DNA from: Bradyrhizobium sp. CCBAU 53421
Lineage (GTDB): Bacteria; Pseudomonadota; Alphaproteobacteria; Rhizobiales; Xanthobacteraceae
Reading direction: 5' to 3'
Length of the DNA stretch: 64,000 bases
Assembly: GCF_015291625.1 (NCBI RefSeq)
Contig: NZ_CP030047.1
Coordinates: forward strand, 1,178,001 to 1,242,000
Of the stretch, positions 9,357-18,765 are shown in pieces (position 1 is the stretch's first letter; every line of letters starts with the position of its first letter). The notes beneath the pieces were generated by a model that worked only from the letters and a program-made list of their open reading frames with translations, was not told the origin of the DNA and ran no database searches. A program made the translations under genes and the position numbers.

Positions 9357-11483
9357 ATGAAGCCCGGCCCGTCCTCGGAACGCGCGGTCATCCTCGTCGC
9401 GAGCGAGCGGGACGCCGTCAGGACTGCCCACCTGATCAAGGAAGCCGGCTACTACGCCAATATCTGCGGCGACCTCGCCGAGCTCGAGGGCCAGGTCGCA
9501 AGCGGGGCGGGCCTTGCCATCATTGCGGATGAGGCGATCAGAACCGCCGACCTTGCCGGCCTGACGAACTGGCTGAACGCGCAGCCGTCATGGTCGGATT
9601 TTCCCATCGTGCTGATGAGCGAGAAGGGCGGGCCCGAGCGCAATCCCGAGGCGGCGCGGCTTGGCCGCGCGCTCGGCAATGTCACCTTCATCGAGCGTCC
9701 GTTTCACCCGACCACACTGGTGAGCCTGGTCGCCGCGGCGGTGCGTGGCCGCCGCCGCCAGTACCAGACCCGCCAGATCCTGGAAGACCTGACCGAGAGC
9801 GAAGGCCTGCTGCAGACCGCGCTCGATGCCGGCCATCTCGGCGCGCTCGAACTTCATCTGCCGGATCTCGAGCTCGAGGCATCGCCGACCTGCAAGACGT
9901 TCTTCGGGCGCAAGCCCCGCGATCCCTTCATTTATCAGGATCTGCTTGCCGCGGTGCATCCGGATGACCGCGCCCGCCGCAGCGAAATCGTCGAGCAAAC
10001 GCTGCGCACCGGCGCGGATTACCGGATCGAGTATCGCAACATCTGGCCCGACGGCACCCAGCACTGGGTCGATGTCCGCGCCCGCGCGGTGCGCCGGCCG
10101 GATGGCAGCATCCGGTCGCTGGTCGGGGTCTGCTCCGACATCACCGCGCGCAAGACCGCGGAGATCGAGCGCGAGGCGCTGTTGGCGCAGCTCGCCGCGG
10201 AGCGCACCGCGCTCGCCGAGCTCACCGCGACGCTGGAGCAGCGGGTCGAGCAGCGCACCGCCGACCTTATGAAGGAGGTCGCCGCGCGCGAGCGGGCGCA
10301 GGAACAGCTCCGCCATGCGCAGAAGATGGAGGCGATCGGCCAGCTTACCGGCGGCGTCGCGCACGACTTCAACAATCTGCTGATGGCCGTGATGGGCAAT
10401 CTCGACCTGCTGCGCAAGCGGATGCCGGAGGACCCGCGCCTGCGCCGGCTGGTCGACGGCGCGTTGCAGGGCGCCGAGCGCGGTGCCTCGCTGACGCAGC
10501 GGCTGCTGGCATTCGCGCGGCAGCAGGATTTGCGCGCGGTGCCGGTCGATCTTGGCGCGCTGGTGCACGACATGAGCGAATTGCTGGAGCGCTCGCTCGG
10601 GCCGCGCATCGCGCTGCGGCTCGACATCCCAGGCGGACTGCCGGCGGCTTGCGTCGATACCAACCAGCTCGAGCTTGCTGTGCTCAACCTTGCGATCAAT
10701 GCACGCGATGCGATGCCGGATGGCGGCGTGATCGAAATCCGCCTCGCGGCCTTCCAGTCGAAGGGCGATCCGGCGCTGCAGCCGGGCAACTACCTGAAAC
10801 TGTCTGTCATCGACAGCGGTACCGGCATGTCGCCGGATGTGCTGAAGCGGGCGATCGAGCCGTTCTTCTCGTCGAAGCCGGTGGGGAAGGGGACTGGGCT
10901 CGGCCTGTCGATGGTGCATGGGCTCGCGGAACAGCTCGGCGGCGCGCTGCAGCTGTCGAGTGCCGTCGGCAAGGGCACCACGGCCGAGCTGCTGCTGCCG
11001 GTTGCGACAACTGCGCCGGCGGTCGAGAGCCCGGTGCCTGCGGCGCAGAAGGTCAAGCGCTCGGCGGTGATCCTGCTGGTCGACGACGATCCGCTGATCG
11101 CGATGTCGACCATGGAGATGCTGGAGGACCTCGGCCATCGCGTGATCGGCGCCAGTTCCGGACCGCACGCGCTCGATATCCTCAGGAGCGATCAGGAGAT
11201 CGACCTGATGATGACCGATCACGTGATGCCCGGCATGACCGGCATCGAACTCGCCGTGGCCTCGCGCGAGGTGCGGCCGCACCTCATCGTCCTGCTCGCC
11301 ACCGGCTATGCCGAACTGCCCGACGGCACCCAGGTCGACCTGCCGCGGCTGGCCAAGCCGTACCACCAGGATCAGCTCCGCGAGCGGCTCGATCAGCTGC
11401 TGGGGCAGGGGGCAGGGCAGCACACGGTTGCAGCGAGCACCGACAGTCTCGCTGCGCCATCCACCTTGTCACCGTCACCCTGA
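9357..11483 (+). CDS. Hybrid sensor histidine kinase/response regulator (REC-like, PAS, HisKA, HATPase, REC)
   Basis: Cytoplasmic two-component hybrid of 708 residues from the ATG at 9357, which has GGAG 7 bases ahead; a GTG at 9339 adds six residues. Order: degenerate receiver-like domain (about 8-125), PAS/PAC (about 150-265), coiled coil (about 265-320), HisKA with phospho-His in VAHDFNN (about H336), HATPase with [17 protein letters not shown] and GKGTGLGLS, and a C-terminal receiver with DDD and phospho-Asp in MMTDHVMPG (about D621). No membrane segment, so it senses an internal signal. The last residues (LSPSP) come from an intergenic palindromic repeat. Confidence 0.92.
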   Translation: MKPGPSSERAVILVASERDAVRTAHLIKEAGYYANICGDLAELEGQVASGAGLAIIADEAIRTADLAGLTNWLNAQPSWSDFPIVLMSEKGGPERNPEAARLGRALGNVTFIERPFHPTTLVSLVAAAVRGRRRQYQTRQILEDLTESEGLLQTALDAGHLGALELHLPDLELEASPTCKTFFGRKPRDPFIYQDLLAAVHPDDRARRSEIVEQTLRTGADYRIEYRNIWPDGTQHWVDVRARAVRRPDGSIRSLVGVCSDITARKTAEIEREALLAQLAAERTALAELTATLEQRVEQRTADLMKEVAARERAQEQLRHAQKMEAIGQLTGGVAHDFNNLLMAVMGNLDLLRKRMPEDPRLRRLVDGALQGAERGASLTQRLLAFARQQDLRAVPVDLGALVHDMSELLERSLGPRIALRLDIPGGLPAACVDTNQLELAVLNLAINARDAMPDGGVIEIRLAAFQSKGDPALQPGNYLKLSVIDSGTGMSPDVLKRAIEPFFSSKPVGKGTGLGLSMVHGLAEQLGGALQLSSAVGKGTTAELLLPVATTAPAVESPVPAAQKVKRSAVILLVDDDPLIAMSTMEMLEDLGHRVIGASSGPHALDILRSDQEIDLMMTDHVMPGMTGIELAVASREVRPHLIVLLATGYAELPDGTQVDLPRLAKPYHQDQLRERLDQLLGQGAGQHTVAASTDSLAAPSTLSPSP

Positions 11484-11611
11484 GGTGCGAGCGAAACGAG
11501 CCTCGAAGGGCGACGGCCCGGCTGTCGCCACGATAGGCCGGGACGCACGCTGAAATATCCGGGCCGTGCATCCTTCGAGGCGCGTAAGAGCGCGCACCTC
11601 AGGATGACGGG
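11473..11611. repeat. Intergenic palindromic repeat (GTCACCCTGAGG family), copy 1
   Basis: Starts gtcaccctgaggtgcgagc and ends gcgcacctcaggatgac as an imperfect inverted repeat, with the inner motif of gccgtgcatccttcgag. Similar copies lie at about 41773-42846 (split by an IS) and 50572-50690, with a short one at 37621-37688. The left end overlaps the stop codon of the kinase gene. Confidence 0.85.
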
Positions 11612-11637
11612 ACCAACAACGGTCTCGTGCGAGCGCC

Positions 11638-13200
11638 TCACCCCACCATGCGGTCGCGGCCGGACCAGAAGCGCGCCTTCAGCACCTTCTTGTCGACCTT
11701 GCCGACGCCGGTCATCGGCAGCTCCTTGACGAACTGAATCTGCTTCGGCGCGTGCGCCGAGCCCTTCTTCGCCTTGACGAGGCCGATCAACTCGTCGGCG
11801 TTGGGTGAAGCACCCTCGCGCGCCACCACGACGGCCGTGACCGCCTCGCCCCATTTGTCGTCGGGCACGCCGACCACCGCGACCATCGCCACATCAGCGT
11901 GCTGCGACAGCACATCTTCGACCTCGCGCGGAAAAATGTTGAAGCCGCCGGAGACGATCATGTCCTTCTTGCGATCGAGGATGAACATGTAGCCGCGCTC
12001 GTCCTTGCGGGCGATGTCGCCGGTGTGCAGCCAGCCGCTCTTCAGCGTCTCCGCCGTGATGTCGGGCCGCTTCCAGTATTCGGCCATCACATGCGTGGCG
12101 CGCACGCAGATCTCGCCGGCCTCGCCGGTCGCGACCTCCTGGTCGTCCTGATCGAGGATCTTCACCTGGCAGGCGGTGATCGGGAAACCGCAGGACAGGA
12201 ACAGCTCCGGCGTCCTCGGGTCATGATCCGCCTTGCGCAGCACCGAGACCGGATAGCATTCGGTCTGGCCATAAAGCTGCGAGAACACCGGGCCGATCCG
12301 CTCGATGCCTTCGACCAGCCGGCTCGGCGACATCGCGGAGGCGCCGTACAGCAACAGCTCGAGCGAGGAGAGATCGGTCCTGGGCAGCGCCGGATGATCC
12401 AGCATCACATAGATCATGGTCGGCACGAACAGCGTGAAGTTGATCTTCTCGCGCTCGATGGTCTTGAACACGGCCTCCGGATCGAACCCCTTCAGCATGT
12501 GCACGGTGCCGCCGCGCATCAGCGTCGGCAGCACTTTTGTACCCGCGACATGGCTGATGGGGGCCACCGTGAGGTAGCGCGGCGTCTCGGGAATCTCGAA
12601 GTCGGCGAGGATCGCGGCGGCGAAGCCGCCATATTCGCGGTGATAGCGCAGCGCGCCCTTGGATTTGCCGGTCGTGCCGCCGGTGTAGTTCAGGGTCGAG
12701 ATGTCGTCCTCGCGGGCGAAGTTCTTCGCGCTCGCGCTCCCGGCATCCTCGACCACCTGCAACAGGTCGGCGCCGTAATCCGCCGGGCCTAGCGTGAAGA
12801 TGGTCTTCAGGCCCTGTGCCTTCGCCGCGAGCTCACCGCCGCGATCCCGAAACGTGATGCCGTCGACGACCAGCATCTCGGCCTCGGAGTCCTCGATCTG
12901 GAACAGCTGGTCGTCGAGCGAGCCGAGAGGGTGCAGCCATGTAATTGCGAGCCGCGACAGTTGCGCGGCGACGCCGGCGCACCAGCTGTCGGCGCGGTTG
13001 GCGGTGAGCATCGCGACGCGGGTACCCGGCGCTAAGCCGAGCCGCATGAACACGTTCTGCATCCGTCCGATCAGGTCGGTCGCGCCCTGATAGCTGAGCG
13101 ATCCGCCCGGCCAAGCGAAGGCGGTGCGCGACGGATAGCGCGCCAGCGCCCGCAAGGTCTGCTCGCACACCGCCGGAAATGCATAGAGCGGATTGCTCAT
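11638..13200 (-). CDS. Acyl-CoA synthetase (AMP-binding, long-chain fatty-acid-CoA ligase family)
   Basis: ANL-family adenylating enzyme of 520 residues that activates a carboxylic acid to acyl-AMP and then acyl-CoA. The ATG at 13200 follows GGAGGAGAC. P-loop TGGTTGKSKG (about 173-182), LYGQTE (A5), YxxGD-like LHTGD (A7), GGFNIFPREVEDVL (A8) and a C-terminal catalytic Lys in MTGVGKVDK are all present. It diverges from the second nitronate monooxygenase with 87 bases between the starts. Substrate cannot be read from the sequence; fatty or aromatic acids are plausible. Confidence 0.9.
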   Translation of the reverse strand: MSNPLYAFPAVCEQTLRALARYPSRTAFAWPGGSLSYQGATDLIGRMQNVFMRLGLAPGTRVAMLTANRADSWCAGVAAQLSRLAITWLHPLGSLDDQLFQIEDSEAEMLVVDGITFRDRGGELAAKAQGLKTIFTLGPADYGADLLQVVEDAGSASAKNFAREDDISTLNYTGGTTGKSKGALRYHREYGGFAAAILADFEIPETPRYLTVAPISHVAGTKVLPTLMRGGTVHMLKGFDPEAVFKTIEREKINFTLFVPTMIYVMLDHPALPRTDLSSLELLLYGASAMSPSRLVEGIERIGPVFSQLYGQTECYPVSVLRKADHDPRTPELFLSCGFPITACQVKILDQDDQEVATGEAGEICVRATHVMAEYWKRPDITAETLKSGWLHTGDIARKDERGYMFILDRKKDMIVSGGFNIFPREVEDVLSQHADVAMVAVVGVPDDKWGEAVTAVVVAREGASPNADELIGLVKAKKGSAHAPKQIQFVKELPMTGVGKVDKKVLKARFWSGRDRMVG

Positions 13201-13287
13201 GTCGTCGTCTCCTCCCGCTTTGCCTTTGGCCTCTTGCGTGCCAATGTTGGCGATAACGCTAACACAATGATGCAGGGATGAAACGAC

Positions 13288-14265
13288 TTGTCCGCTGATC
13301 TTCTTGCGCGCTTTCGCGATCGCCTCCGGTTGCCGCTGATTGCCGCGCCGATGTTTCTGGTGTCGGGCGTCGAACTGGTGGTAGCCGCCTGCCGCAATGG
13401 CGTGATCGGCTCGTTTCCGACGGTGAATTGCCGTGAGACGGAACAGCTCGATGCGTGGCTCGGCGACATCGCGCGCCGCCTGCAGGTGCATGTCGACGCG
13501 AGCGGAAGGGCGGCGGCGCCGATCTGTCCGAACCTGATCGTGCATCGCTCCAACACGCGGCTGCAGCAGGACCTCGCGGTGCTGTTGCGGCACAAGCCCG
13601 AGCTTGTGATTACCTCGGTCGGTTCACCTGCGCCCGTGCTTGCACCTCTGCACGATGCCGGCGCGCTGGTGTTTGCCGACGTCGCCTCGATCCGTCATGC
13701 CGAGCGTGCGGTCGCAGCCGGCGCCGACGGGCTCGTGCTGCTTACCGCGGGCGCCGGCGGGCAGACCGGCTGGCTCAATCCGTTCGTGTTCGTCCGCGCG
13801 GTGCGCGCATTCTTCGACGGCCCGATCGTGCTGGCCGGCGGCATCAGCGACGGTCACGCGCTGCGCGCCGCAGAGGCGCTCGGCTGCGATCTCGCCTATA
13901 TGGGCACCAAGTTCATCGCGACGCGCGAAAGCATGGCGGACGCGAGGTACAAGCAGATGCTGGTCGAGGCGACCGCCGACGACATCCTGCTCACGACAGC
14001 CTTCACGGGTTTGCAGACCAATATGCTGCGGCCCTCGATCGAGGCCGCCGGGCTCGATCCCGACGATTTGCCGGCGCGCGGCGCGATCGACATCGGCAAG
14101 GACATCGACATCGGCGCCCGCGAGAACCGCCCGAAGCGCTGGCGCGATATCTGGAGCGGCGGTCATTCCACCTCGGGGGTGACCGGGGTGGTTGGCGTCG
14201 ACGAACTCGTCGCGCAAACGGTCGCGGAGTACGAGGCGGCGAGTGAGCGGGTGCGGCTCGCCTGA
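13288..14265 (+). CDS. Nitronate monooxygenase family protein, second copy
   Basis: Paralogue of the enzyme at 7381, 325 residues, FMN-dependent TIM barrel. IAAPMFLVSG, LIVHRSNTR and GADGLVLLTAGAGGQTG match the first copy strand for strand, but the class I His position (GGHAG) is Gln here (GGQTG). This could change catalysis. The start is TTG at 13288, supported by AGGGA 9 bases ahead; the nearby ATG at 13278 is out of frame. It is divergent from an acyl-CoA ligase gene, suggesting a shared control region. Confidence 0.88.
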   Translation: MSADLLARFRDRLRLPLIAAPMFLVSGVELVVAACRNGVIGSFPTVNCRETEQLDAWLGDIARRLQVHVDASGRAAAPICPNLIVHRSNTRLQQDLAVLLRHKPELVITSVGSPAPVLAPLHDAGALVFADVASIRHAERAVAAGADGLVLLTAGAGGQTGWLNPFVFVRAVRAFFDGPIVLAGGISDGHALRAAEALGCDLAYMGTKFIATRESMADARYKQMLVEATADDILLTTAFTGLQTNMLRPSIEAAGLDPDDLPARGAIDIGKDIDIGARENRPKRWRDIWSGGHSTSGVTGVVGVDELVAQTVAEYEAASERVRLA

Positions 14266-14314
14266 CCAGATCGGGATGAAGTTAGGTTAAAATGATTTGG
14301 CCGCGGATACGGTT

Positions 14315-14436
14315 CACCTCTCCCCGACGGGGAGAGGTCGATTTGCGCAGCAAATCGGGTGAGGGGCTGCGGTTCTAACGAGAGACCGTAATCCCTCACC
14401 CGGCGCTGCGCGCCGACCTCTCCCAAGGGAGAGGTG
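14315..14436. repeat. Palindromic repeat of the CCTCTCCC/GGGAGAGG family, copy 1
   Basis: Nested inverted repeats: cacctctccccgacggggagaggtc, gatttgcgcagcaaatc, cggcgctgcgcgcc, and acctctcccaagggagaggt. Related copies lie at 38869-39060 and 57731-57890. It fills most of the 306-base gap before the next gene; nothing else is visible there. Confidence 0.8.
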
Positions 14437-14571
14437 GGCGTCCGCCACCGCTCCGGCTCAACCCAATCCCGCCTGTTCGCTTAACGCGGCATTAACCATG
14501 CCAGTCCCAACTATGCGTCACGGGATGGTCCGCCGCGACGGCCAGCCGCCCGGCAGTTGTGGGAATGCGAC

Positions 14572-14814
14572 ATGGCTTTTGAGGCACTTTCCAAGACCCC
14601 GGCATCGCTCGACGAACTGCGGACCCGGGTGTTCTACGCCCTGCAGCGGCATCCGCTGTGCCGTCAGGTCCAATTCGACATCGTCAGCACGCCGCGCACC
14701 CGCCGCACCAACTGGACGGTCAGCATGCACTCGATCCAGCCCGGTGCCCTCTGGACCGCGCATGAGATCGTCGCCGATATCCAGGAAGCCTATGAGCTTG
14801 ACGCCGCGGCCTGA
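14572..14814 (+). CDS. Small conserved hypothetical protein
   Basis: Encodes 80 residues beginning MAFEALSK, from an ATG preceded by GGGA. A GTG five codons upstream is in frame. No recognised domain: a short helix rich in Leu/Arg, then alternating strands (VQFDIVS, NWTVSMHSI), and an acidic C terminus. It looks like a soluble alpha/beta cytoplasmic protein. I do not know its function. Confidence 0.65.
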   Translation: MAFEALSKTPASLDELRTRVFYALQRHPLCRQVQFDIVSTPRTRRTNWTVSMHSIQPGALWTAHEIVADIQEAYELDAAA

Positions 14815-14923
14815 TTTTTCGGGCCGTTTCGGGACGATTTCACCTATTTGGCGCCGTCACGGCACGCTAACGCCGCATTTCGCGCGCAGTTTGCGGTGAC
14901 ACCGGCCGGCAATGGAGTAGTTT

Positions 14924-15652
14924 TTGACCAGAGCCATCACCCTCGCCGCGCTGACCTGCCTTCTCCTCGCCGGCGCCGCGATAACAGCCATTCTGGGCCG
15001 TGACAGCCTGCCGGCGGCGCAGGCCGACATCGGTCCGGTCGCCAATCGCGCCAGCAAGCAAGACAAGCTCGCGGTCACGACGCTTGCCGCGGCCTCCTTT
15101 GAGACGCCGCAGCCGGTGGAGCCTCCAGCCAGTCCGTCGCCGCTCCTGCTGCGGGCGCAAGCCGCGATCCCGGGCGCGACCGATACCGTGCGCCAGGCCT
15201 ATGCCTCCGCCGAGCCTGCCGATATCGGTCTGCCGAAGCTCAATGACCCCGTCGATGCGGCTCAGCCGAAGGTCGCCGAGCCCGCCGCGCCGTCGCCGAC
15301 CGCCCCGCCGAAGCCCAAGGCTGCCGCCAAGCCGGCGCCGCAGAAGACTTACGCCCTGCTCAGCGACGCGCAGATCGCTGGCATCAAGGACCGGCTCAAG
15401 CTGTCGTCGTCGCAGGAATATTACTGGCCGGCGGTTGAGACCGCGCTGCGTGCCGTCGCGCGCAAGATCCACGCCAAGCGCCAGGGCGATCCTGCGTCGG
15501 GCAACATGCCGATCGATCCCGACTCCGAGGAAGTCCAGCAGCTGAAGTCGGCCGCGATGCCACTGCTGTTCCAGCTCCGCGAGGATCAGAAGAACGAGGT
15601 CCGTTCGCTGGCGCGCCTGATCGGCCTCGAGCGCGTCGCCTCGATGATTTGA
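14924..15652 (+). CDS. Secreted or membrane-anchored protein with Ala/Pro-rich linker, unknown function
   Basis: Encodes 242 residues from a TTG at 14924 with GGAG 6 bases ahead. A single hydrophobic N-terminal segment (LAALTCLLLAGAAITAIL) would anchor or export it. Residues about 60-145 are a Pro/Ala/Lys-rich linker. The C-terminal 100 residues form a helical domain (LSDAQIAGIKDRLKL, SSSQEYYWPAVETALR) resembling the Spy/CpxP-like or DUF-type helical periplasmic domains of rhizobia. It converges on the TIR gene with a 41-base gap. Confidence 0.75.
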   Translation: MTRAITLAALTCLLLAGAAITAILGRDSLPAAQADIGPVANRASKQDKLAVTTLAAASFETPQPVEPPASPSPLLLRAQAAIPGATDTVRQAYASAEPADIGLPKLNDPVDAAQPKVAEPAAPSPTAPPKPKAAAKPAPQKTYALLSDAQIAGIKDRLKLSSSQEYYWPAVETALRAVARKIHAKRQGDPASGNMPIDPDSEEVQQLKSAAMPLLFQLREDQKNEVRSLARLIGLERVASMI

Positions 15653-15693
15653 GCGCGGGCTTCGGTCCTGATTCAATTAGGACCGAATAGGCC

Positions 15694-17118
15694 CTAATGG
15701 GCTTCGAGCGGACGCAGCTTGTCCACCTTGCCCTGGGTTTCGACGAGCAGTTGCTTCATGAAGTCCTTGTTGCGCTTGAGCCAGGGCTCCAGCGTCTGTC
15801 GCACATCGCCCGGCGACTTCTTCTCGATGGCTTGCGCAAGCCGGGTCTGAAACGTCCCCCAATCCTTGAACATCTCCTTCAAGAGAGCGTCGTCGGAGAT
15901 GTTGATCGTCGACTTGATGTCGCCGACGGTCTCGAGTTCGCGCATGTTGCCCTGTCGCAGGATCGAATCGAGGTTTTCCAGGCATTCGTGGTAGCGCTGC
16001 AGCAGATCGTCCCATCGCTTGGCGGTGAAGTCATCGTCCAAATTCTCGACCGCGTTGTACAGCGGCTCGAGAAACGACCATCGGAAGCGCCGCGCGAGGC
16101 GCAGCAGGATCGAGAGGAAGACGATGTCTTTCGGCATGTTCTGCGCGACCATCAGCCTTGGATCCTCGCTGAATGGCGGCATCGGCACGAAGATGATGAC
16201 CACCGAGAACGGCGTGTTGTCGAGATATTCGAGCCGCGCGATGACCGGTTGGTAAAGCTTCAAATCGCGGAAGATCGGACTGAGCACCTGCTCGCGGCTT
16301 CGCCGGCTGGCAATGTCCACGTCGGAGAACGAGTGCGCGACGTAGCTCGTCAACTCGTCGAGCCAGGCGCCGCTGTCGTAGCGGTTCTGGGCGCTGAGCA
16401 GGTCCTCCCAGTCGAGCGCGGCCGTATCGGGGCCGGACAACAGCGTGGTGGTGGCGGGATCCGCCTCCAGTTTCGCATCCGTCAGGAAGCCGCGCGCGCG
16501 GTCCGAGGGCGGCAATGCCTTCAGCGCATCGGCCTTCTGCCGGAACGACAGCTCGTCGCTGAACACGATGCGGAGCCGCAGGCGAAACAGTTCTTCCGGG
16601 CGGGTGATCTGCATGAACTGCGCGTGCAGGTCCTTTGCCGCCTCGTTGAAGTCGCGCGCGTGGTTGGCATTCAGTCGTGGCCTGAGCGGAGCGATGCCGA
16701 AGGTCGGCCTCACGAACAGATCTTCGAGAAACCGCCGGACGTCGTCTTCGCCAATCCCGTAAAACTCGTTCTCCGCCAGCATCGGAAACGAGGGTGAGCT
16801 ATCGACCGAGAACCACAGCACCTTTGACAAGAGCTTCAGCGCGCGCTTGTAGCCGTCGAACTGGGCGATCTCGGACGCGCACCACGTCCAATTGTGTTCG
16901 GCATTGGTGTGAATGAAGATCAGGCAGTCGGCCTTCGCCGTGTTGTCGATCATCCATTGGCGCCATTCCGTGCCGCCGGGAATTTCCTCGCACACAAAGC
17001 ATTCCACCGAACGCTGGCCGTCCAGGCTGCTGAGATACTCGAGCCGCGCCTTCAACAGACGCGCGAGAAATCTGTCTTCGGCGCGATGGCTGATGAAGAC
17101 CGAGAAATCATTTGGCAT
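15694..17118 (-). CDS. TIR-domain protein with large uncharacterised C-terminal region
   Basis: Encodes 474 residues from the ATG at 17118 (MPNDFSVF). Residues about 5-140 are a TIR domain: FSVFISHRAEDR (box 1), ECFVCEEIPGGTEW (BB-loop region), KADCLIFIHT, and WTWCASEIAQFDGY. The Glu in CASE (about E83) sits where catalytic TIRs place their NADase glutamate. Residues about 145-474 are helical with no domain I recognise (PPSDRARGFL, LLSILLRLARRFRW). Bacterial TIR proteins cleave NAD+ or make cyclic ADP-ribose signals, often in phage defence (Thoeris, CBASS, short Argonautes). It is divergent from the patatin/SLOG/NDT genes. TIR call is firm; enzymatic activity is inferred. Confidence 0.88.
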   Translation of the reverse strand: MPNDFSVFISHRAEDRFLARLLKARLEYLSSLDGQRSVECFVCEEIPGGTEWRQWMIDNTAKADCLIFIHTNAEHNWTWCASEIAQFDGYKRALKLLSKVLWFSVDSSPSFPMLAENEFYGIGEDDVRRFLEDLFVRPTFGIAPLRPRLNANHARDFNEAAKDLHAQFMQITRPEELFRLRLRIVFSDELSFRQKADALKALPPSDRARGFLTDAKLEADPATTTLLSGPDTAALDWEDLLSAQNRYDSGAWLDELTSYVAHSFSDVDIASRRSREQVLSPIFRDLKLYQPVIARLEYLDNTPFSVVIIFVPMPPFSEDPRLMVAQNMPKDIVFLSILLRLARRFRWSFLEPLYNAVENLDDDFTAKRWDDLLQRYHECLENLDSILRQGNMRELETVGDIKSTINISDDALLKEMFKDWGTFQTRLAQAIEKKSPGDVRQTLEPWLKRNKDFMKQLLVETQGKVDKLRPLEAH

Positions 17119-17513
17119 GGCAAAATCCGATCTGCATGAATCATATGCGACGGCTGGCCGCGTCTCATCGGCCGAATGCCGCGGCTGCACGTCCTGCCGC
17201 GGACCGGATGATAGCTCGTCTCTGAAATCTGCGATCGCCGGGCGCGAAAAAGAAAAACCGCCAACCAGTGATGTATCTCACTATACCTTAGGGTGTGCCA
17301 TGTGCAAGATTCCCAGGGAACCGGCGCGCGATCCTTGTCGTGCTCCGGGATGGACTGCTAAAATTTTTCGAAACTCAGCTGATGTGTCGATTCGAACGCA
17401 TCGCTTCATTTCATGCCTGGCGCCTTTCGCGCGAGGGCGCGCGACGGATTGAGCCTTCGGCCGTGATCGGTCGGCCGTATCGAGATCAGCAAACGTCATA
17501 GTCGGGGGCAGTC
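17119..17513. promoter_or_regulatory. Divergent control region between TIR and patatin genes
   Basis: 395 bases without a convincing gene and visibly richer in A/T than the surroundings. An inverted repeat AGTGA (17267-17271)/TCACT (17278-17282) lies near the middle and could be an operator. No consensus promoter is clear on either strand. Confidence 0.4.
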
Positions 17514-18653
17514 ATGCCGAAGACCAAGCAGCAGCACCTTGATCGTGAAGCCGGACCGAAGCGGATATTGGCGCTCGATGGTGGCGGCATTCGCGGCATC
17601 CTGACGCTCGAATATCTCGCCGCGATCGAGACGCAGTTGCGCGCGCGATACAAGAACGACGACCTGTTGCTGTGCGACTATTTCGATCTGATCGGCGGTA
17701 CCTCGACGGGGTCGATCATCGCCGCAGGGCTTGCCTGCGGCATGACCGTGGACGCCCTGAAGAAGCTCTATCGCTCGATCGGCACGGATATCTTCCAGGA
17801 ATCGTTCTGGCGGCGGGGGCTGGTGGCGCCGAAATTCGATTCCGACGCCTTGCAGCACGCGCTCGATGCGCAGCTCGGCGCCGACACGGTGATCGGCGGC
17901 GACCGCATCCGCACCGGCCTGATGATCATGACCAAGCGCCTCGACACCGGCAGTCCATGGCCGCTGCATAACAATCCGGACGCGGTCTTTGCCAAGCAGG
18001 ACGGCGCGTTGCGGCTGACGCAAGTGGTTCGCGCCAGCACTGCGGCGCCAACCTATTTCAAGCCGGAGGAGATCACGATCTCGGCACGCGACGGCCACAC
18101 GGTCAGCGGTGCCTTCGTCGACGGCGGCGTCAGCCCGTTCAACGATCCGGCCCTGCAACTCCTGATGCTCGCGGCACTCCATGGCCATGGCTTTCGCTGG
18201 CATACCGGCAAGGACAAGCTCCTGCTGATCTCCGCGGGTACCGGCGTATTCAGGTCGACCTACCCGACGGAGCAGATCCTTCACATGCCGGCGGCGGAGC
18301 AGGGTGTGCGCTCGCTGCAATCGCTCATGGACGATTGCAGCCGGCACAATCACGGCATGCTGCAGTGGCTGACCAACTGCCTGACGCCGTGGCCGATCGA
18401 TCGCGCGGTGACGGATATGATCGCGGACAGCCAGAACGGGCCGCAACTCGCGACCTATGCGCGCTACAACGTGCTGCTGGAAACGGCTTGGCTGAAGGAG
18501 AAGCTCCGCATCGAGCGGACGCCGGACGCGCTTGCGAAGGTCGCAGCGATGGACGACCCGAAGAACATGGATGAACTCGCCGCGATCGGACAACTCGCCG
18601 CGAAGGAGCAGGTCAGGCCGGAACATTTCCCGTCGGCCTTCGATCTCGCGTGA
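17514..18653 (+). CDS. Patatin-like phospholipase (CapV/CBASS-effector-like)
   Basis: Patatin-fold lipid acyl hydrolase of 379 residues. Oxyanion loop DGGGIRG (22-28), nucleophile elbow GTSTG with Ser64, the ASTAAPTYF strand (about 174-182) and the catalytic Asp in DGG (203-205) complete the Ser/Asp dyad. Many bacterial patatins of this size act as membrane-destroying effectors in CBASS (CapV) and related systems. No CD-NTase is present in this window. It lies 112 bases ahead of the SLOG-like gene on the same strand and diverges from the TIR gene. A housekeeping lipase role cannot be excluded. Confidence 0.9.
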   Translation: MPKTKQQHLDREAGPKRILALDGGGIRGILTLEYLAAIETQLRARYKNDDLLLCDYFDLIGGTSTGSIIAAGLACGMTVDALKKLYRSIGTDIFQESFWRRGLVAPKFDSDALQHALDAQLGADTVIGGDRIRTGLMIMTKRLDTGSPWPLHNNPDAVFAKQDGALRLTQVVRASTAAPTYFKPEEITISARDGHTVSGAFVDGGVSPFNDPALQLLMLAALHGHGFRWHTGKDKLLLISAGTGVFRSTYPTEQILHMPAAEQGVRSLQSLMDDCSRHNHGMLQWLTNCLTPWPIDRAVTDMIADSQNGPQLATYARYNVLLETAWLKEKLRIERTPDALAKVAAMDDPKNMDELAAIGQLAAKEQVRPEHFPSAFDLA

Positions 18654-18765
18654 TGGCGCGTTGAACGGTGTCACGACACTCCGATCCCGGTTTCGACAAG
18701 GAATTCGCCTTCAGTTAAGTTCGTCACCTGGACACAATGATCCAATCATGAGTCGAGGTGTCGCG

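Noticed and set aside
11638..13593. Longer start for the acyl-CoA ligase
   Set aside because: The extra N terminus overlaps the divergent nitronate monooxygenase gene and has no homology. ATG at 13200 has GGAGGA.
15694..18653. Classical CBASS or Thoeris
   Set aside because: No CD-NTase, cap2/cap3 or SIR2-SLOG ThsA was found, so a standard call is not supported; reported as an unassigned module instead.
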